Notes: generated from the letters alone by a model not told the origin. Counted from the stretch's first letter, positions 51,101 to 63,698 are shown. The stretch: 64,000 bases of DNA from Hexactinellida sp. DTS-2022 (GCA_028753945.1 JAPNXP010000002.1:9858001-9922000), one strand, 5' to 3'. Program-made: numbers and translations.

Positions 51101-53365
51101 GGAACACTCTGCTCCTCCGCTTGGACGGTAGTGCCTGTTGATGTGTGGCTCTATATTAAATAGAAAAAACAAATTGAAGTTAAACCAAAGTGTGCTAGGA
51201 CAAGCAATACACTAAGTGAACACTCTGCTCCTCTACCTGGACGGTAGTGCCTGTTGATGTGTGGCTCTATATTAAATAGAAAAAACAAATTTTAGTTAAA
51301 CCAAAGTGTGCTAAGACAAGCAATACACTAAGTGAGCACTCTGCTCCTCCGCCTGGACGGTAGTACCTGTTGATGTGTGGCTCAATATTAAATTAATATA
51401 GTAAATTTTAGTTTAACCAAGGTGTGCTAAGACAAGCAATACACTAAGTGAACACTCTGCTCCTCCGCCTGGACGGTAGTGCCTGTTGATGTGTGGCTCA
51501 ATATTAAATTAATATAGTAGATTTTAGTTTAACCAAAGTGTGCTAAGACAAGCAATACACTAAGTGTACACTCTGCTCCTCTGCCTGGACGGAAGTGCCT
51601 GTTGATGTGTGGCTCTATATTAAATAGAAAAAACAAATTTTAGTTAAACCAAAGTGTGCTAAGACAAGCAATACACTAAGTGAGCACTCTGCTCCTCCGC
51701 CTGGACGGTAGTACCTGTTGATGTGTGGCTCAATATTAAATTAATATAGTAAATTTTAGTTTAACCAAGGTGTGCTAAGACAAGCAATACACTAGGTGAA
51801 CACTCTGCTCCTCCGCCTGGACGGTAGTGCCTGTTGATGTGTGGCTCAATATTAAATTAATATAGTAGATTTTAGTTTAACCAAAGTGTGCTAAGACAAG
51901 CAATACACTAAGTGTACACTCTGCTCCTCTGCCTGGACGGTAGTGCCTGTTGATGTGTGGCTCTATATTAAATAGAAAAAACAAATTTAAGTTAAACCAA
52001 AGTGTGCTAAGACAAGCAATACACTAAGTGAGCACTCTGCTCCTCCGCCTGGACGGTAGTGCCTGTTGATGTGTGGCTCAATATTAAATTAATATAGTAG
52101 ATTTTAGTTTACCAAAGTGTGCTAAGACAAGCAATACACCGAGTGAACACTCTGCTCAACCGCCTGGACGGTAGTGCCTGTTGATGTGTGACTCAATATT
52201 AAATAAATAAACCAAATTTTAGTTAAACCAAAGTGACTAAGGCAAACAATTTACTATGTGGACAGTCTGCTCCTCTGCCTGGAAGGTACTGCCTGTTTAT
52301 GTGTGACTCTATATAAAATATATAATCAAATTTAAGTTAAACCAAAGTGTGCTAGGACAAGCAATACACTAAGTGAACACTCTGCTCCTCTGCCTGGACG
52401 GTAGTGCCTGTTGATGTGTGGCTCTATATTAAAATGAAAAAACAAATTAAAGTTAAACCAAAGTGTGCTAAGACAAGCAATACACTAAGTGAACACTCTG
52501 CTCCTCCGCCTAGACGGTAGTACCTGTTGATGTGTGGCTCAATATTAAATTAATATAGTAATTTAAGTTTAACCAAGGTGTGCTAAGACAAGCAATACAC
52601 TAAGTGAACACTCTGCTCCTCCGCCTGGACGGTAGTGCCTGTTGATGTGTGGCTCAATATTAAATTAATATAGTAGATTTTAGTTTACCAAAGTGTGCTA
52701 AGACAAGCAATACACCAAGTGAACACTCTGCTGAACCGCCTGGACGATAGTTCCTGTTGATGTGTGGCTCAATATTATATAAATAAAACAATTTGAAGTT
52801 TAACCAAAGTGTGCTAAGACAAGCAATACACTAAGTGAACACTCTGCTCCTCCGCCTGGACGGTAGTGCCTGTTGATGTGTGGCTCGATATTAAATTAAT
52901 ATAGTAGATTTTACTTTTACCAAAGTGTGCTAAGACAAGCAATACACCAAGTGAACACTCTGCTCAAACGCCTGGACGGTAGTGCCTGTTGATGTGTGGC
53001 TCAATATAAAATAAATAAACCAAATTTTAGTTAAGCCAAAGTGACTAAGGCAAACAATTTACTATGTGGACAGTCTGCTCCTCTGCCTGGACGGTAGTTC
53101 CTGTTGATGTGTGGTTCAATATTAAATAAATGAAACAAATTTAAGTTAAAACAAAGTGTGCTAAGACAAGCAATACACTAAGTGAACACTCTGTTCCTCC
53201 GCCTGGACGGTAGTTCCTGTTGATGTGTGGCTCAATATTAAATAAATAAACCAAATTTTAGTTAAACCAAAGTGACTAAGGCAAACAATTTACTATGTGG
53301 ACAGTCTGCTCTTCTGCCTGGAAGGTACTGCCTGTTTATGTGTGACTCTATATTAAATATATAAT

Positions 53366-53367
53366 CG
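53366..53367 (+). repeat. Internally deleted satellite monomer junction
   Basis: A B-type monomer reads tatataatc followed directly by gcaatacactaag. It lacks the 33 bases that normally lie between (aaatttaag through gctaggacaa). No obvious flanking direct repeat explains it, unlike the slippage deletion near 6360, so it may be an end-joining scar. Confidence 0.8.
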
Positions 53368-54939
53368 CAATACACTAAGTGAACACTCTGATCCTCCGCC
53401 TGGACGGTAGTGCCTGTTGATGTGTGGCTCAATATTAAATAAATAAACCAAATTTTAGTTAAACCAAAGTGACTAAGGCAAACAATTTACTATGTGGACA
53501 GTCTGCTCCTCTGCCTGGAAGGTACTGCCTGTTTATGTGTGACTCTATATTAAATATATAATCAAATTTAAGTTAAACCAAAGTGTGCTAGGACAAGCAA
53601 TACACTAAGTGAACACTCTGCTCCTCTGCCTGGACGGTAGTGCCTGTTGATGTGTGGCTCTATATTAAATAGAAAAAACAAATTTTAGTTAAACCAAAGT
53701 GTGCTAAGACAAGCAATACACTAAGTGAGCACTCTGCTCCTCCGCCTGGACGGTAGTACCTGTTGATGTGTGGCTCAATATTAAATTAATATAGTAAATT
53801 TTAGTTTAACCAAGGTGTGCTAAGACAAGCAATACACTAAGTGAACACTCTGCTCCTCCGCCTGGACGGTAGTGCCTGTTGATGTGTGGCTCAATATTAA
53901 ATTAATATAGTAGATTTTAGTTTAACCAAAGTGTGCTAAGACAAGCAATACACTAAGTGTACACTCTGCTCCTCTGCCTGGACGGTAGTGCCTGTTGATG
54001 TGTGGCTCTATATTAAATAGAAAAAAAAAATTTAAGTTAAACCAAAGTGTGCTAAGACAAGCAATACACTAAGTGAGCACTCTGCTCCTCCGCCTGGACG
54101 GTAGTACCTGTTGATGTGTGGCTCAATATTAAATTAATATAGTAAATTTTAGTTTAACCAAGGTGTGCTAAGACAAGCAATACACTAAGTGAACACTCTG
54201 CTCCTCCGCCTGGACGGTAGTGCCTGTTGATGTGTGGCTCAATATTAAATTAATATAGTAGATTTTAGTTTACCAAAGTGTGCTAAGACAAGCAATACAC
54301 CAAGTGAACACTCTGGTGAACCGCCTGGACGATAGTTCCTGTTGATGTGTGGCTCAATATTATATAAATAAAACAATTTGAAGTTAAACCAAAGTTTGCT
54401 AAGACAAGCAATACACTAAGTGAACACTCTGCTCCTCCGCCTGGAAGGTAGTGCTTGTTGATGTGTGGCTCAATATTAAATTAATATAGTAAATTTTAGT
54501 TTAACCAAGGTGTGCTAAGACAAGCAATACACTAAGTGAACACTCTGCTCCTCCGCCTGGACGGTAGTGCCTGTTGATGTGTGGCTCAATATTAAATTAA
54601 TATAGTAGATTTTAGTTTACCAAAGTGTGCTAAGACAAGCAATACACCAAGTGAACACTCTGCTGAACCGCCTGGACGATAGTTCCTGTTGATGTGTGGC
54701 TCAATATTATATAAATAAAACAATTTGAAGTTAAACCAAAGTTTGCTAAGACAATCAATACACTAAGTGAACACTCTGCTCCTCCGCCTGGACGGTAGTG
54801 CTTGTTGATGTGTGGCTCAATATTAAATTAATATAGTAGATTTTAATTTTACCAAAGTGTGCTAAGACAAGCATTACACCGAGTGAACACTCTGCTCAAC
54901 CGCCTGGACGGTAGTGCCTGTTGATGTGTGACTCAATAT

Positions 54940-56570
54940 TAAATAAATAAACCAAATATTATTTAAACCAAAGTGACTAAGGCAAACAATTTACTATGTG
55001 GACTTTCTGCTCCTCTGCCTGGAAGGTACTGCCTGTTTATGTGTGACTCTATATAAAATATATAATCAAATTTAAGTTAAACCAAAGTGTGCTAGGACAA
55101 GCAATACACTAAGTGAACACTCTGCTCCTCTGCCTGGACGGTAGTGCCTGTTGATGTGTGGCTCTATATTAAATTGAAAAAACAAATTGAAGTTAAACCA
55201 AAGTGTGCTAAGACAAGCAATACACTAAGTGAACACTCTGCTCCTCCGCCTGGACGGTGGTTCCTGTTGATGGGTGGCTCAATATAAAATAAATAAACCA
55301 AATTTTAGTTAAACCAAAGTGACTAAGGCAAACAATTTACTATGTGCTCAGTCTGCTCCTCTGCCTGGAAGGTACTGCCTGTTTATGTGTGACTCAATAT
55401 TTTATTAATATAGTAGATTTTAGTTTACCAAAGTGTGCTAAGACAAGCAATACACCAAGTGAGCACTCTGCTGAACCGCCAGGACGATAGTTCCTGTAGA
55501 TGTGTGGCTCAATATTAAATGAATAAACCAAATTTTAGTTAAAACAAAGTGACTAAGGCAAACAATTTACTATGTGGACAGTCTGCTCCTCTGCCTGGAA
55601 GGTACTGCCTGTTTATGTGTGACTCTATATTAAATATATAATCAAATTTAAGTTAAACCAAAGTGTGCTAGGACAAGCAATACACTAAGTGAACACTCTG
55701 CTCCTCTGCCTGGACGGTAGTGCCTGTTGATGTGTGGCTCTATATTAAATGGAAAAAACAAATTTTAGTTAAACCAAAGTGACTAAGGCAAACAATTTAC
55801 TATGTGGACACTCTGCTCCTCCGCCTGGACGGTGGTTCCTGTTGATGTGTGGCTCAATATTAAATAAATAAACCAAATTTTAGTTAAACCAAAGTGACTA
55901 AGGCAAACAATTTACGATGTGGACAGTCTGCTCCTCTGCCTGGAAGGTACTGCCTGTTTATGTGTGACTCTATATTAAATATATAATCAAATTTAAGTTA
56001 ACCAAAGTGTGCTAAGACAAGCAATACACTAAGTGAACACTCTGCTCCTCCGCCTGGACGGTAGTGCCTGTTGATGTGTGGCTCAATATTAAATTAATAT
56101 AGTAAATTTTAATTTAACCAGAGTGTGCTAAGACAAGCAATACACTAAGTGAACACTCTGCTCCTCCGCCTGGACGGTAGTACCTGTTGATGTGTGGCTC
56201 AATATTGAATAAATGAAACAAATTTAAGTTAATCAAAGTGTGCTAAGACAAGCAATACACTAAGTGAACACTCTGCTCCTCCGCCTGGACGGTAGTGCCT
56301 GTTGATGTGTGGCTCAATATTAATTAAATAAACCAAATTTTAGTTAAACCAAAGTGACTAAGGCAAACAATTTACTATGTGGACACTCTGCTCCTCCGCC
56401 TGGACGGTGGATCCTGTTGATGTGTGGCTCAATATTAAATAAATAAACCAAATTTTAGTTAAACCAAAGTGACAAAGGCAAACAATTTACTATGTGGACA
56501 GTCTGCTCCTCTGCCTGGAAGGTACTGTCTGTTTATGTGTGACTCAATATTAAATTAATATAGTAGATTT
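54940..56570 (+). repeat. Long-range duplicated block, copy 1
   Basis: This block recurs at 60245-61869 with a constant offset of 5305 bp (46 monomers). Shared private variants include tatgtgctcagtctg, gactcaatattttattaat, gtagatgtgtggctc, tttacgatgtgg and ggtggatcctg. Copy 1 continues past the point where copy 2 is interrupted: after taatatagt at 56564 it runs on into agattttag. Confidence 0.88.
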
Positions 56571-58139
56571 TAGTTTTCCAAAGTGTGCTAAGACAAGCAA
56601 TACACCAAGTGAGCACTCTGCTGAACCGCCAGGATGATAGTTCCTGTAGATGTGTGGCTCAATATTAAATAAATAAACCAAATTTTATTTAAACCAAAGT
56701 GACTAAGGCAAACAATTTACTATGTGGACAGTCTGCTCCTCTGCCTGGAAGGTACTGCCTGTTTATGTGTGACTCTATATAAAATATATAATCAAATTTA
56801 AGTTAAACCAAAGTGTGCTAGGACAAGCAATACACTAAGTGAACACTCTGCTCCTCTGCCTGGACGGTAGTGCCTGTTGATGTGTGGCTCTATATTAAAT
56901 AGAAAAAACAAATTTTAGTTAAACCAAAGTGTGCTAAGACAAGCAATACACTAAGTGAGCACTCTGCTCCTCCGCCTGGACGGTAGTACCTGTTGATGTG
57001 TGGCTCAATATTAAATTAATATAGTAAATTTTAGTTTAACCAAGGTGTGCTAAGACAAGCAATACACTAAGTGAACACTCTGCTCCTCCGCCTGGACGGT
57101 AGTGCCTGTTGATGTGTGGCTCAATATTAAATTAATATAGTAGATTTTAGTTTAACCAAAGTGTGCTAAGACAAGCAATACACTAAGTGTACACTCTGCT
57201 CCTCTGCCTGGACGGTAGTGCCTGTTGATGTGTGGCTCTATATTAAATAGAAAAAAAAAATTTAAGTTAAACCAAAGTGTGCTAAGACAAGCAATACACT
57301 AAGTGAGCACTCTGCTCCTCCGCCTGGACGGTAGTACCTGTTGATGTGTGGCTCAATATTAAATTAATATAGTAAATTTTAGTTTAACCAAGGTGTGCTA
57401 AGACAAGCAATACACTAAGTGAACACTCTGCTCCTCCGCCTGGACGGTAGTGCCTGTTGATGTGTGGCTCAATATTAAATTAATATAGTAGATTTTAGTT
57501 TACCAAAGTGTGCTAAGACAAGCAATACACCAAGTGAACACTCTGCTGAACCGCCTGGACGATAGTTCCTGTTGATGTGTGGCTCAATATTATATAAATA
57601 AAACAATTTGAAGTTAAACCAAAGTTTGCTAAGACAATCAATACACTAAGTGAACACTCTGCTCCTCCGCCTGGACGGTAGTGCTTGTTGATGTGTGGCT
57701 CAATATTAAATTAATATAGTAGATTTTAGTTTTCCAAAGTGTGCTAAGACAAGCAATACACCAAGTGAGCACTCTGCTGAACCGCCAGGATGATAGTTCC
57801 TGTAGATGTGTGGCTCAATATTAAATAAATAAACCAAATTTTATTTAAACCAAAGTGACTAAGGCAAACAATTTACTATGTGGACAGTCTGCTCCTCTGC
57901 CTGGAAGGTACTGCCTGTTTATGTGTGACTCTATATAAAATATATAATCAAATTTAAGTTAAACCAAAGTGTGCTAGGACAAGCAATACACTGAGTGAAC
58001 ACTCTGCTCCTCTGCCTGGACGGTAGTGCCTGTTGATGTGTGGCTCTATATTAAATTGAAAAAACAAATTGAAGTTAAACCAAAGTGTGCTAAGACAAGC
58101 AATACACTAAGTGAACACTCTGCTCCTCCGCCTGGACGG

Positions 58140-60010
58140 TGGTTCCTGTTGATGGGTGGCTCAATATAAAATAAATAAACCAAATTTTAGTTAAACCAAA
58201 GTGACTAAGGCAAACAATTTACTATGTGGACAGTCTGCTCCTCTGCCTGGAAGGTACTGCCTGTTTATGTGTGACTCAATATTAAATTAATATAGTAAAT
58301 TTTAGTTTAACCAAGGTGTGCTAAGACAAGCAATACACTAAGTGAACACTCTGCTCCTCCGCCTGGACGGTAGTGCCTGTTGATGTGTGGCTCAATATTA
58401 AATTAATATAGTAGATTTTAGTTTACCAAAGTGTGCTAAGACAAGCAATACACCAAGTGAACACTCTGCTGAACCGCCTGGACGATAGTTCCTGTTGATG
58501 TGTGGCTCAATATTATATAAATAAAACAATTTGAAGTTAAACCAAAGTTTGCTAAGACAAGCAATACACTAAGTGAACACTCTGCTCCTCCGCCTGGACG
58601 ATAGTGCTTGTTGATGTGTGGCTCAATATTAAATTAATATAGTAGATTTTAATTTTACCAAAGTGTGCTAAGACAAGCATTACACCGAGTGAACACTCTG
58701 CTCAACCGCCTGGACGGTAGTGCCTGTTGATGTGTGACTCAATATTAAATAAATAAACCAAATATTATTTAAACCAAAGTGACTAAGGCAAACAATTTAC
58801 TATGTGGACAGTCTGCTCCTCTGCCTGGAAGGTACTGCCTGTTTATGTGTGACTCTATATAAAATATATAATCAAATTTAAGTTAAACCAAGTGTGCTAG
58901 GACAAGCAATACACTAAGTGAACACTCTGCTCCTCTGCCTGGACGGTAGTGCCTGTTGATGTGTGGCTCTATATTAAATTGAAAAAACAAATTGAAGTTA
59001 AACCAAAGTGTGCTAAGACAAGCAATACACTAAGTGAACACTCTGCTCCTCCGCCTGGACGGTGGTTCCTGTTGATGGGTGGCTCAATATAAAATAAATA
59101 AACCAAATTTTAGTTAAACCAAAGTGACTAAGGCAAACAATTTACTATGTGCACAGTCTGCTCCTCTGCCTGGAAGGTACTGCCTGTTTATGTGTGACTC
59201 AATATTAAATTAATATAGTAAATTTTAGTTTAACCAAGGTGTGCTAAGACAAGCAATACACTAAGTGAACACTCTGCTCCTCCGCCTGGACGGTAGTGCC
59301 TGTTGATGTGTGGCTCAATATTAAATTAATATAGTAGATTTTAGTTTACCAAAGTGTGCTAAGACAAGCAATACACCAAGTGAACACTCTGCTGAACCGC
59401 CTGGACGATAGTTCCTGTTGATGTGTGGCTCAATATTATATAAATAAAACAATTTGAAGTTAAACCAAAGTTTGCTAAGACAATCAATACACTAAGTGAA
59501 CACTCTGCTCCTCCGCCTGGACGGTAGTGCTTGTTGATGTGTGGCTCAATATTAAATTAATATAGTAGATTTTAATTTTACCAAAGTGTGCTAAGACAAG
59601 CATTACACCGAGTGAACACTCTGCTCAACCGCCTGGACGGTAGTGCCTGTTGATGTGTGACTCAATATTAAATAAATAAACCAAATATTATTTAAACCAA
59701 AGTGACTAAGGCAAACAATTTACTATGTGGACAGTCTGCTCCTCTGCCTGGAAGGTACTGCCTGTTTATGTGTGACTCTATATAAAATATATAATCAAAT
59801 TTAAGTTAAACCAAAGTGTGCTAGGACAAGCAATACACTAAGTGAACACTCTGCTCCTCTGCCTGGACGGTAGTGCCTGTTGATGTGTGGCTCTATATTA
59901 AATTGAAAAAACAAATTGAAGTTAAACCAAAGTGTGCTAAGACAAGCAATACACTAAGTGAACACTCTGCTCCTCCGCCTGGACGGTGGTTCCTGTTGAT
60001 GGGTGGCTCA
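58140..60010 (+). repeat. Tandem 8-monomer higher-order repeat (923 bp)
   Basis: The variant gatgggtggctcaatataaa recurs at about 58151, 59074 and 59998 (923 and 924 bp apart, eight monomers), then at about 60574 after five monomers. Variants caagcattacaccgag and aaccaaatattatttaaacc travel with it. Confidence 0.85.
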
Positions 60011-60244
60011 ATATAAAATAAATAAACCAAATTTTAGTTAAACCAAAGTGACTAAGGCAAACAATTTACTATGTGGACAGTCTGCTCCTCTGCCTGGAAG
60101 GTACTGCCTGTTTATGTGTGACTCAATATTAAATTAATATAGTAGATTTTAGTTTACCAAAGTGTGCTAAGACAAGCATTACACCGAGTGAACACTCTGC
60201 TCAACCGCCTGGACGGTAGTGCCTGTTGATGTGTGACTCAATAT

Positions 60245-61869
60245 TAGATAAATAAACCAAATATTATTTAAACCAAAGTGACTAAGGCAAACAATTTACT
60301 ATGTGGACAGTCTGCTCCTCTGCCTGGAAGGTACTGCCTGTTTATGTGTGACTCTATATAAAATATATAATCAAATTTAAGTTAAACCAAAGTGTGCTAG
60401 GACAAGCAATACACTAAGTGAACACTCTGCTCCTCTGCCTGGACGGTAGTGCCTGTTGATGTGTGGCTCTATATTAAATTGAAAAAACAAATTGAAGTTA
60501 AACCAAAGTGTGCTAAGACAAGCAATACACTAAGTGAACACTCTGCTCCTCCGCCTGGACGGTGGTTCCTGTTGATGGGTGGCTCAATATAAAATAAATA
60601 AACCAAATTTTAGTTAAACCAAAGTGACTAAGGCAAACAATTTACTATGTGCTCAGTCTGCTCCTCTGCCTGGAATGTACTGCCTGTTTATGTGTGACTC
60701 AATATTTTATTAATATAGTAGATTTTAGTTTACCAAAGTGTGCTAAGACAAGCAATACACCAAGTGAGCACTCTGCTGAACCGCCAGGACGATAGTTCCT
60801 GTAGATGTGTGGCTCAATATTAAATGAATAAACCAAATTTTAGTTAAAACAAAGTGACTAAGGCAAACAATTTACTATGTGGACAGTCTGCTCCTCTGCC
60901 TGGAAGGTACTGCCTGTTTATGTGTGACTCTATATTAAATATATAATCAAATTTAAGTTAAACCAAAGTGTGCTAGGACAAGCAATACACTAAGTGAACA
61001 CTCTGCTCCTCTGCCTGGACGGTAGTGCCTGTTGATGTGTGGCTCTATATTAAATGGAAAAAACAAATTTTAGTTAAACCAAAGTGACTAAGGCAAACAA
61101 TTTACTATGTGGACACTCTGCTCCTCCGCCTGGACGGTGGTTCCTGTTGATGTGTGGCTCAATATTAAATAAATAAACCAAATTTTAGTTAAACCAAAGT
61201 GACTAAGGCAAACAATTTACGATGTGGACAGTCTGCTCCTCTGCCTGGAAGGTACTGCCTGTTTATGTGTGACTCTATATTAAATATATAATCAAATTTA
61301 AGTTAACCAAAGTGTGCTAAGACAAGCAATACACTAAGTGAACACTCTGCTCCTCCGCCTGGACGGTAGTGCCTGTTGATGTGTGGCTCAATATTAAATT
61401 AATATAGTAAATTTTAATTTAACCAGAGTGTGCTAAGACAAGCAATACACTAAGTGAACACTCTGCTCCTCCGCCTGGACGGTAGTACCTGTTGATGTGT
61501 GGCTCAATATTGAATAAATGAAACAAATTTAAGTTAATCAAAGTGTGCTAAGACAAGCAATACACTAAGTGAACACTCTGCTCCTCCGCCTGGACGGTAG
61601 TGCCTGTTGATGTGTGGCTCAATATTAATTAAATAAACCAAATTTTAGTTAAACCAAAGTGACTAAGGCAAACAATTTACTATGTGGACACTCTGCTCCT
61701 CCGCCTGGACGGTGGATCCTGTTGATGTGTGGCTCAATATTAAATAAATAAACCAAATTTTAGTTTAACCAAAGTGACAAAGGCAAACAATTTACTATGT
61801 GGACAGTCTGCTCCTCTGCCTGGAAGGTACTGTCTGTTTATGTGTGACTCAATATTAAATTAATATAGT
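60245..61869 (+). repeat. Long-range duplicated block, copy 2
   Basis: Partner of the block at 54940-56570, 5305 bp away. It is truncated on the right by the P-like transposon, whose first base is 61870. The last satellite bases are taatatagt. Confidence 0.88.
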
Positions 61870-62264
61870 CATAGCCTACTCTATATATGGCCTGACAGTA
61901 GATATACCAGGGATGCACAAGAAGATGGGAAATTTTAATTTTTTAATGTTTTCTATATTGAACTACGAAGTTCTTTATGGGTCTCTAGGTCGTAAACATA
62001 ACTCAGCAGTGCTAGTTGTGATTAATATTAGCTGTAATGAGAACGGTGATTGGATTTTCATAATTTAATAGTAATAATAAACACAAACAGTACAATTTCT
62101 AATATTAATATACAGTAAATAATACACAATTATTTGCTTTCTTTCCTCTCTCCTCTTTCTCTCTCTGGCTCTAGCAGTGACACACGACACACTTAACTAC
62201 ATAATAGAAATAAGAATAACAGAGTAATACAAATCATGGTAAATACAAATAAGTAGACACATAA
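61870..62264. other. Non-coding terminal region of P-like element
   Basis: AT-rich 395 bp between the satellite boundary and the end of the transposase remnant. It corresponds to the 3' untranslated and terminal region of the element if the coding strand is minus. A pure pyrimidine tract of 30 bases lies at 62137-62166. I see no gene, and no inverted-repeat partner can be tested because the other terminus is outside the window. Confidence 0.6.
62137..62166 (+). repeat. Polypyrimidine (CT-rich) tract
   Basis: Thirty consecutive C/T bases (ctttctttcctctctcctct and onward), a polypurine run on the transposon's coding strand, just downstream of the coding remnant. Simple-sequence tract; function unknown. 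Confidence 0.85.
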
Positions 62265-63297
62265 TTAAGAGAATTTCTTAAATTTACGCTTTCTTACTTT
62301 TTGAAAGAACCAGCGAGTTATAATTCTTAACTTTGTTTGCAAGAAAGCAATTCGCTGCAGTAAAGACGAGATTCGATAAGATGTTCCAACTAAACACACC
62401 ACAGCTAATTCAAGTAGACTTTCAAATACTTGGATCACGATTATCACTATCTTCCGAATACATCAACGTGAGTTCAACTAGTAATAAATATTCTAGAAGG
62501 TCCACTTACAAGCTTCGCCATCAGCTCTTTATTGTTTTCGATGGCACTAAAGGTCTTCCATATAACAAATATGGAATTCAAAACTGGCTCAGATGGATAT
62601 TTAAGTCCGCCACGGTCCGTTAGCTGCAGAAGTTTATACTAGGAGTCCAGGTCTAAATCAAGGAGAAATTCTTTATCAACTGTTAGCATATGTACAGACA
62701 TGACACGGTTTTGTTCGTTCAGGGACTGATGGACAGTATAGCCTGCAATAAAGGCTAATGATTGAAGCAACTGTGAACCACAATCAATTGTTGATAAATC
62801 ATTAATCGCATCAAGAAATGGCTCCAAATTGAACTCACCATCAGTTGTGGAATACGCTATACGTAGAAGAAATGACTTAACAAATGACTGAATACATAGA
62901 TTGAAAGGAAGTGTCTTGTTGGTCAGCAAATATGTTTCATTATGCTAGAAAGTTTAAGTCGACGCTCGGTTCAAGGATTTGAAGATAGGAGATGTGATAA
63001 TTAGAACCCGACATCATACGGTATAGACCGAAATGGTCCAAGGGATCCGTCTGTAGAAAGGAGGACAAGACAACAGATATGTAAAGCCACAAGATTGAGT
63101 CAAATGATTGGTAATTTGTGGTAAGGTAATACAAGCATGTCTAAAGCTGGTGTATGTTGTTTACTCAGTTTGCCAAATTTTTCTGGTAAAGTTTGCCAAG
63201 CATCTAACCAAAACTACATGAGTCAAAAATAGAAATCGCTCGTCATTAAAAGTCAAAGGTCTAGAGAAATTATCGTTCAAACGTATTCCTTTAAATG
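62265..63297 (-). pseudogene. C-terminal region of P-like transposase, multiply frameshifted
   Basis: Blocks in coding order are SRPLTFNDERFLFLTH (63297-63230), DAWQTLPEKFGKLSKQ (about 63215-63160), HACITLPQITNHLTQSCGF (about 63138-63075) and QTDPLDHFGLYRMMSGSNYH (about 63053-62990). Next come ERRLKLSSIMKH (about 62965-62930), LPFNLCIQSFVKSFLLRIAY and LLQSLAFIAGYTVHQSL (within 62929-62639). The last are DRGGLKYPSEPVLNSIFVIW (around 62603-62614 for RGGL, open to a stop at 62474-62476) and CGVFSWNILSNLV through a lysine-rich tail ending at 62265. The D-P-L-(E/D)-H-F-G block normally holds a conserved acidic residue; here the usual glutamate position reads aspartate and one histidine seems lost. 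The blocks fall in several different frames. Confidence 0.75.
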
Positions 63298-63698
63298 GTG
63301 TGTTAAAGCAAGTTCCTGCAAAACAGATTCAATTTCTCGGATGTCACTAATTGCAGCAATGGAAACGGATATACTCTGTCTATTAAAATAGGCTGAGGTG
63401 GATAAATAAGCATTGATTTCAAGGTACAAATCTACTGAGATATTTTGTCAGCCATTTTAGCGAGAACAAACGTTGTGTTGCTTTCATTACGGAACCACAC
63501 CAACCAACTATAAGGTAAAGAAATCAAGGTTAACTTATCTTTCAAGTCCTGTGGAGAGTTGACCACAAACTTCTCTTTCTCTTGACTCTCGGATCTCAAG
63601 CTGAGTTGTAGTGTTTGGTTCATCAATTCTTCCTCTTTTGCATCGTATGAGAAGCGATTCCGTTTGTAAGGTTTGGATGAGTAATATGCTGGGCAGCC
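63276..63698 (-). pseudogene. Transposase linker after THAP domain
   Basis: Directly after the THAP AVP box comes a basic, hydrophilic stretch (KPYKRNRFSYDAKEEEL), then a predicted beta/alpha region. The first frame ends at a stop at 63432. In a second frame, shifted at the aaaat run near 63440, the sequence continues as ISVDLYLEINAYLSTSAYF and DIREIESVLQELALTHHL up to a stop at 63276-63278. This fits the region between the THAP domain and the catalytic core in THAP-type P elements. It carries none of the core's own motifs. Assignment is by position and general resemblance, so moderate. Confidence 0.65.

Larger units (their letters stand above)
42541..61869 (+). repeat. Satellite domain 3
   Basis: About 167 monomers. 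The marker types are gtgagcactctgctcc (from 42671 to about 57.8 kb), gtttaaccaaggtgtgc, and from about 52 kb tctatataaaatatataatc and caagcattacaccgag. The B variant with ttcttcgg and the gtaccag monomers of domain 2 are absent. The block ends mid-monomer at taatatagt, where a transposon begins, so this may not be the true edge of the array. Confidence 0.95.

Noticed and set aside
1-61869. CRISPR-like array
   Set aside because: The whole 115-bp unit is repeated. There is no alternation of a constant short repeat with unique spacers, no cas genes, and the context is eukaryotic.
1-61869. CENP-B box in the satellite
   Set aside because: I looked for the nTTCGnnnnAnnCGGGn pattern. The closest stretch, cTTCGgaaaAgcaata in the domain 2 variant, lacks the CGGG half.
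62333-62623. 96-codon plus-strand open frame
   Set aside because: Antisense shadow: the minus strand of the same bases carries the transposase block DRGGLKYPSEPVLNSI and the CGVFSWNILSNLV block.
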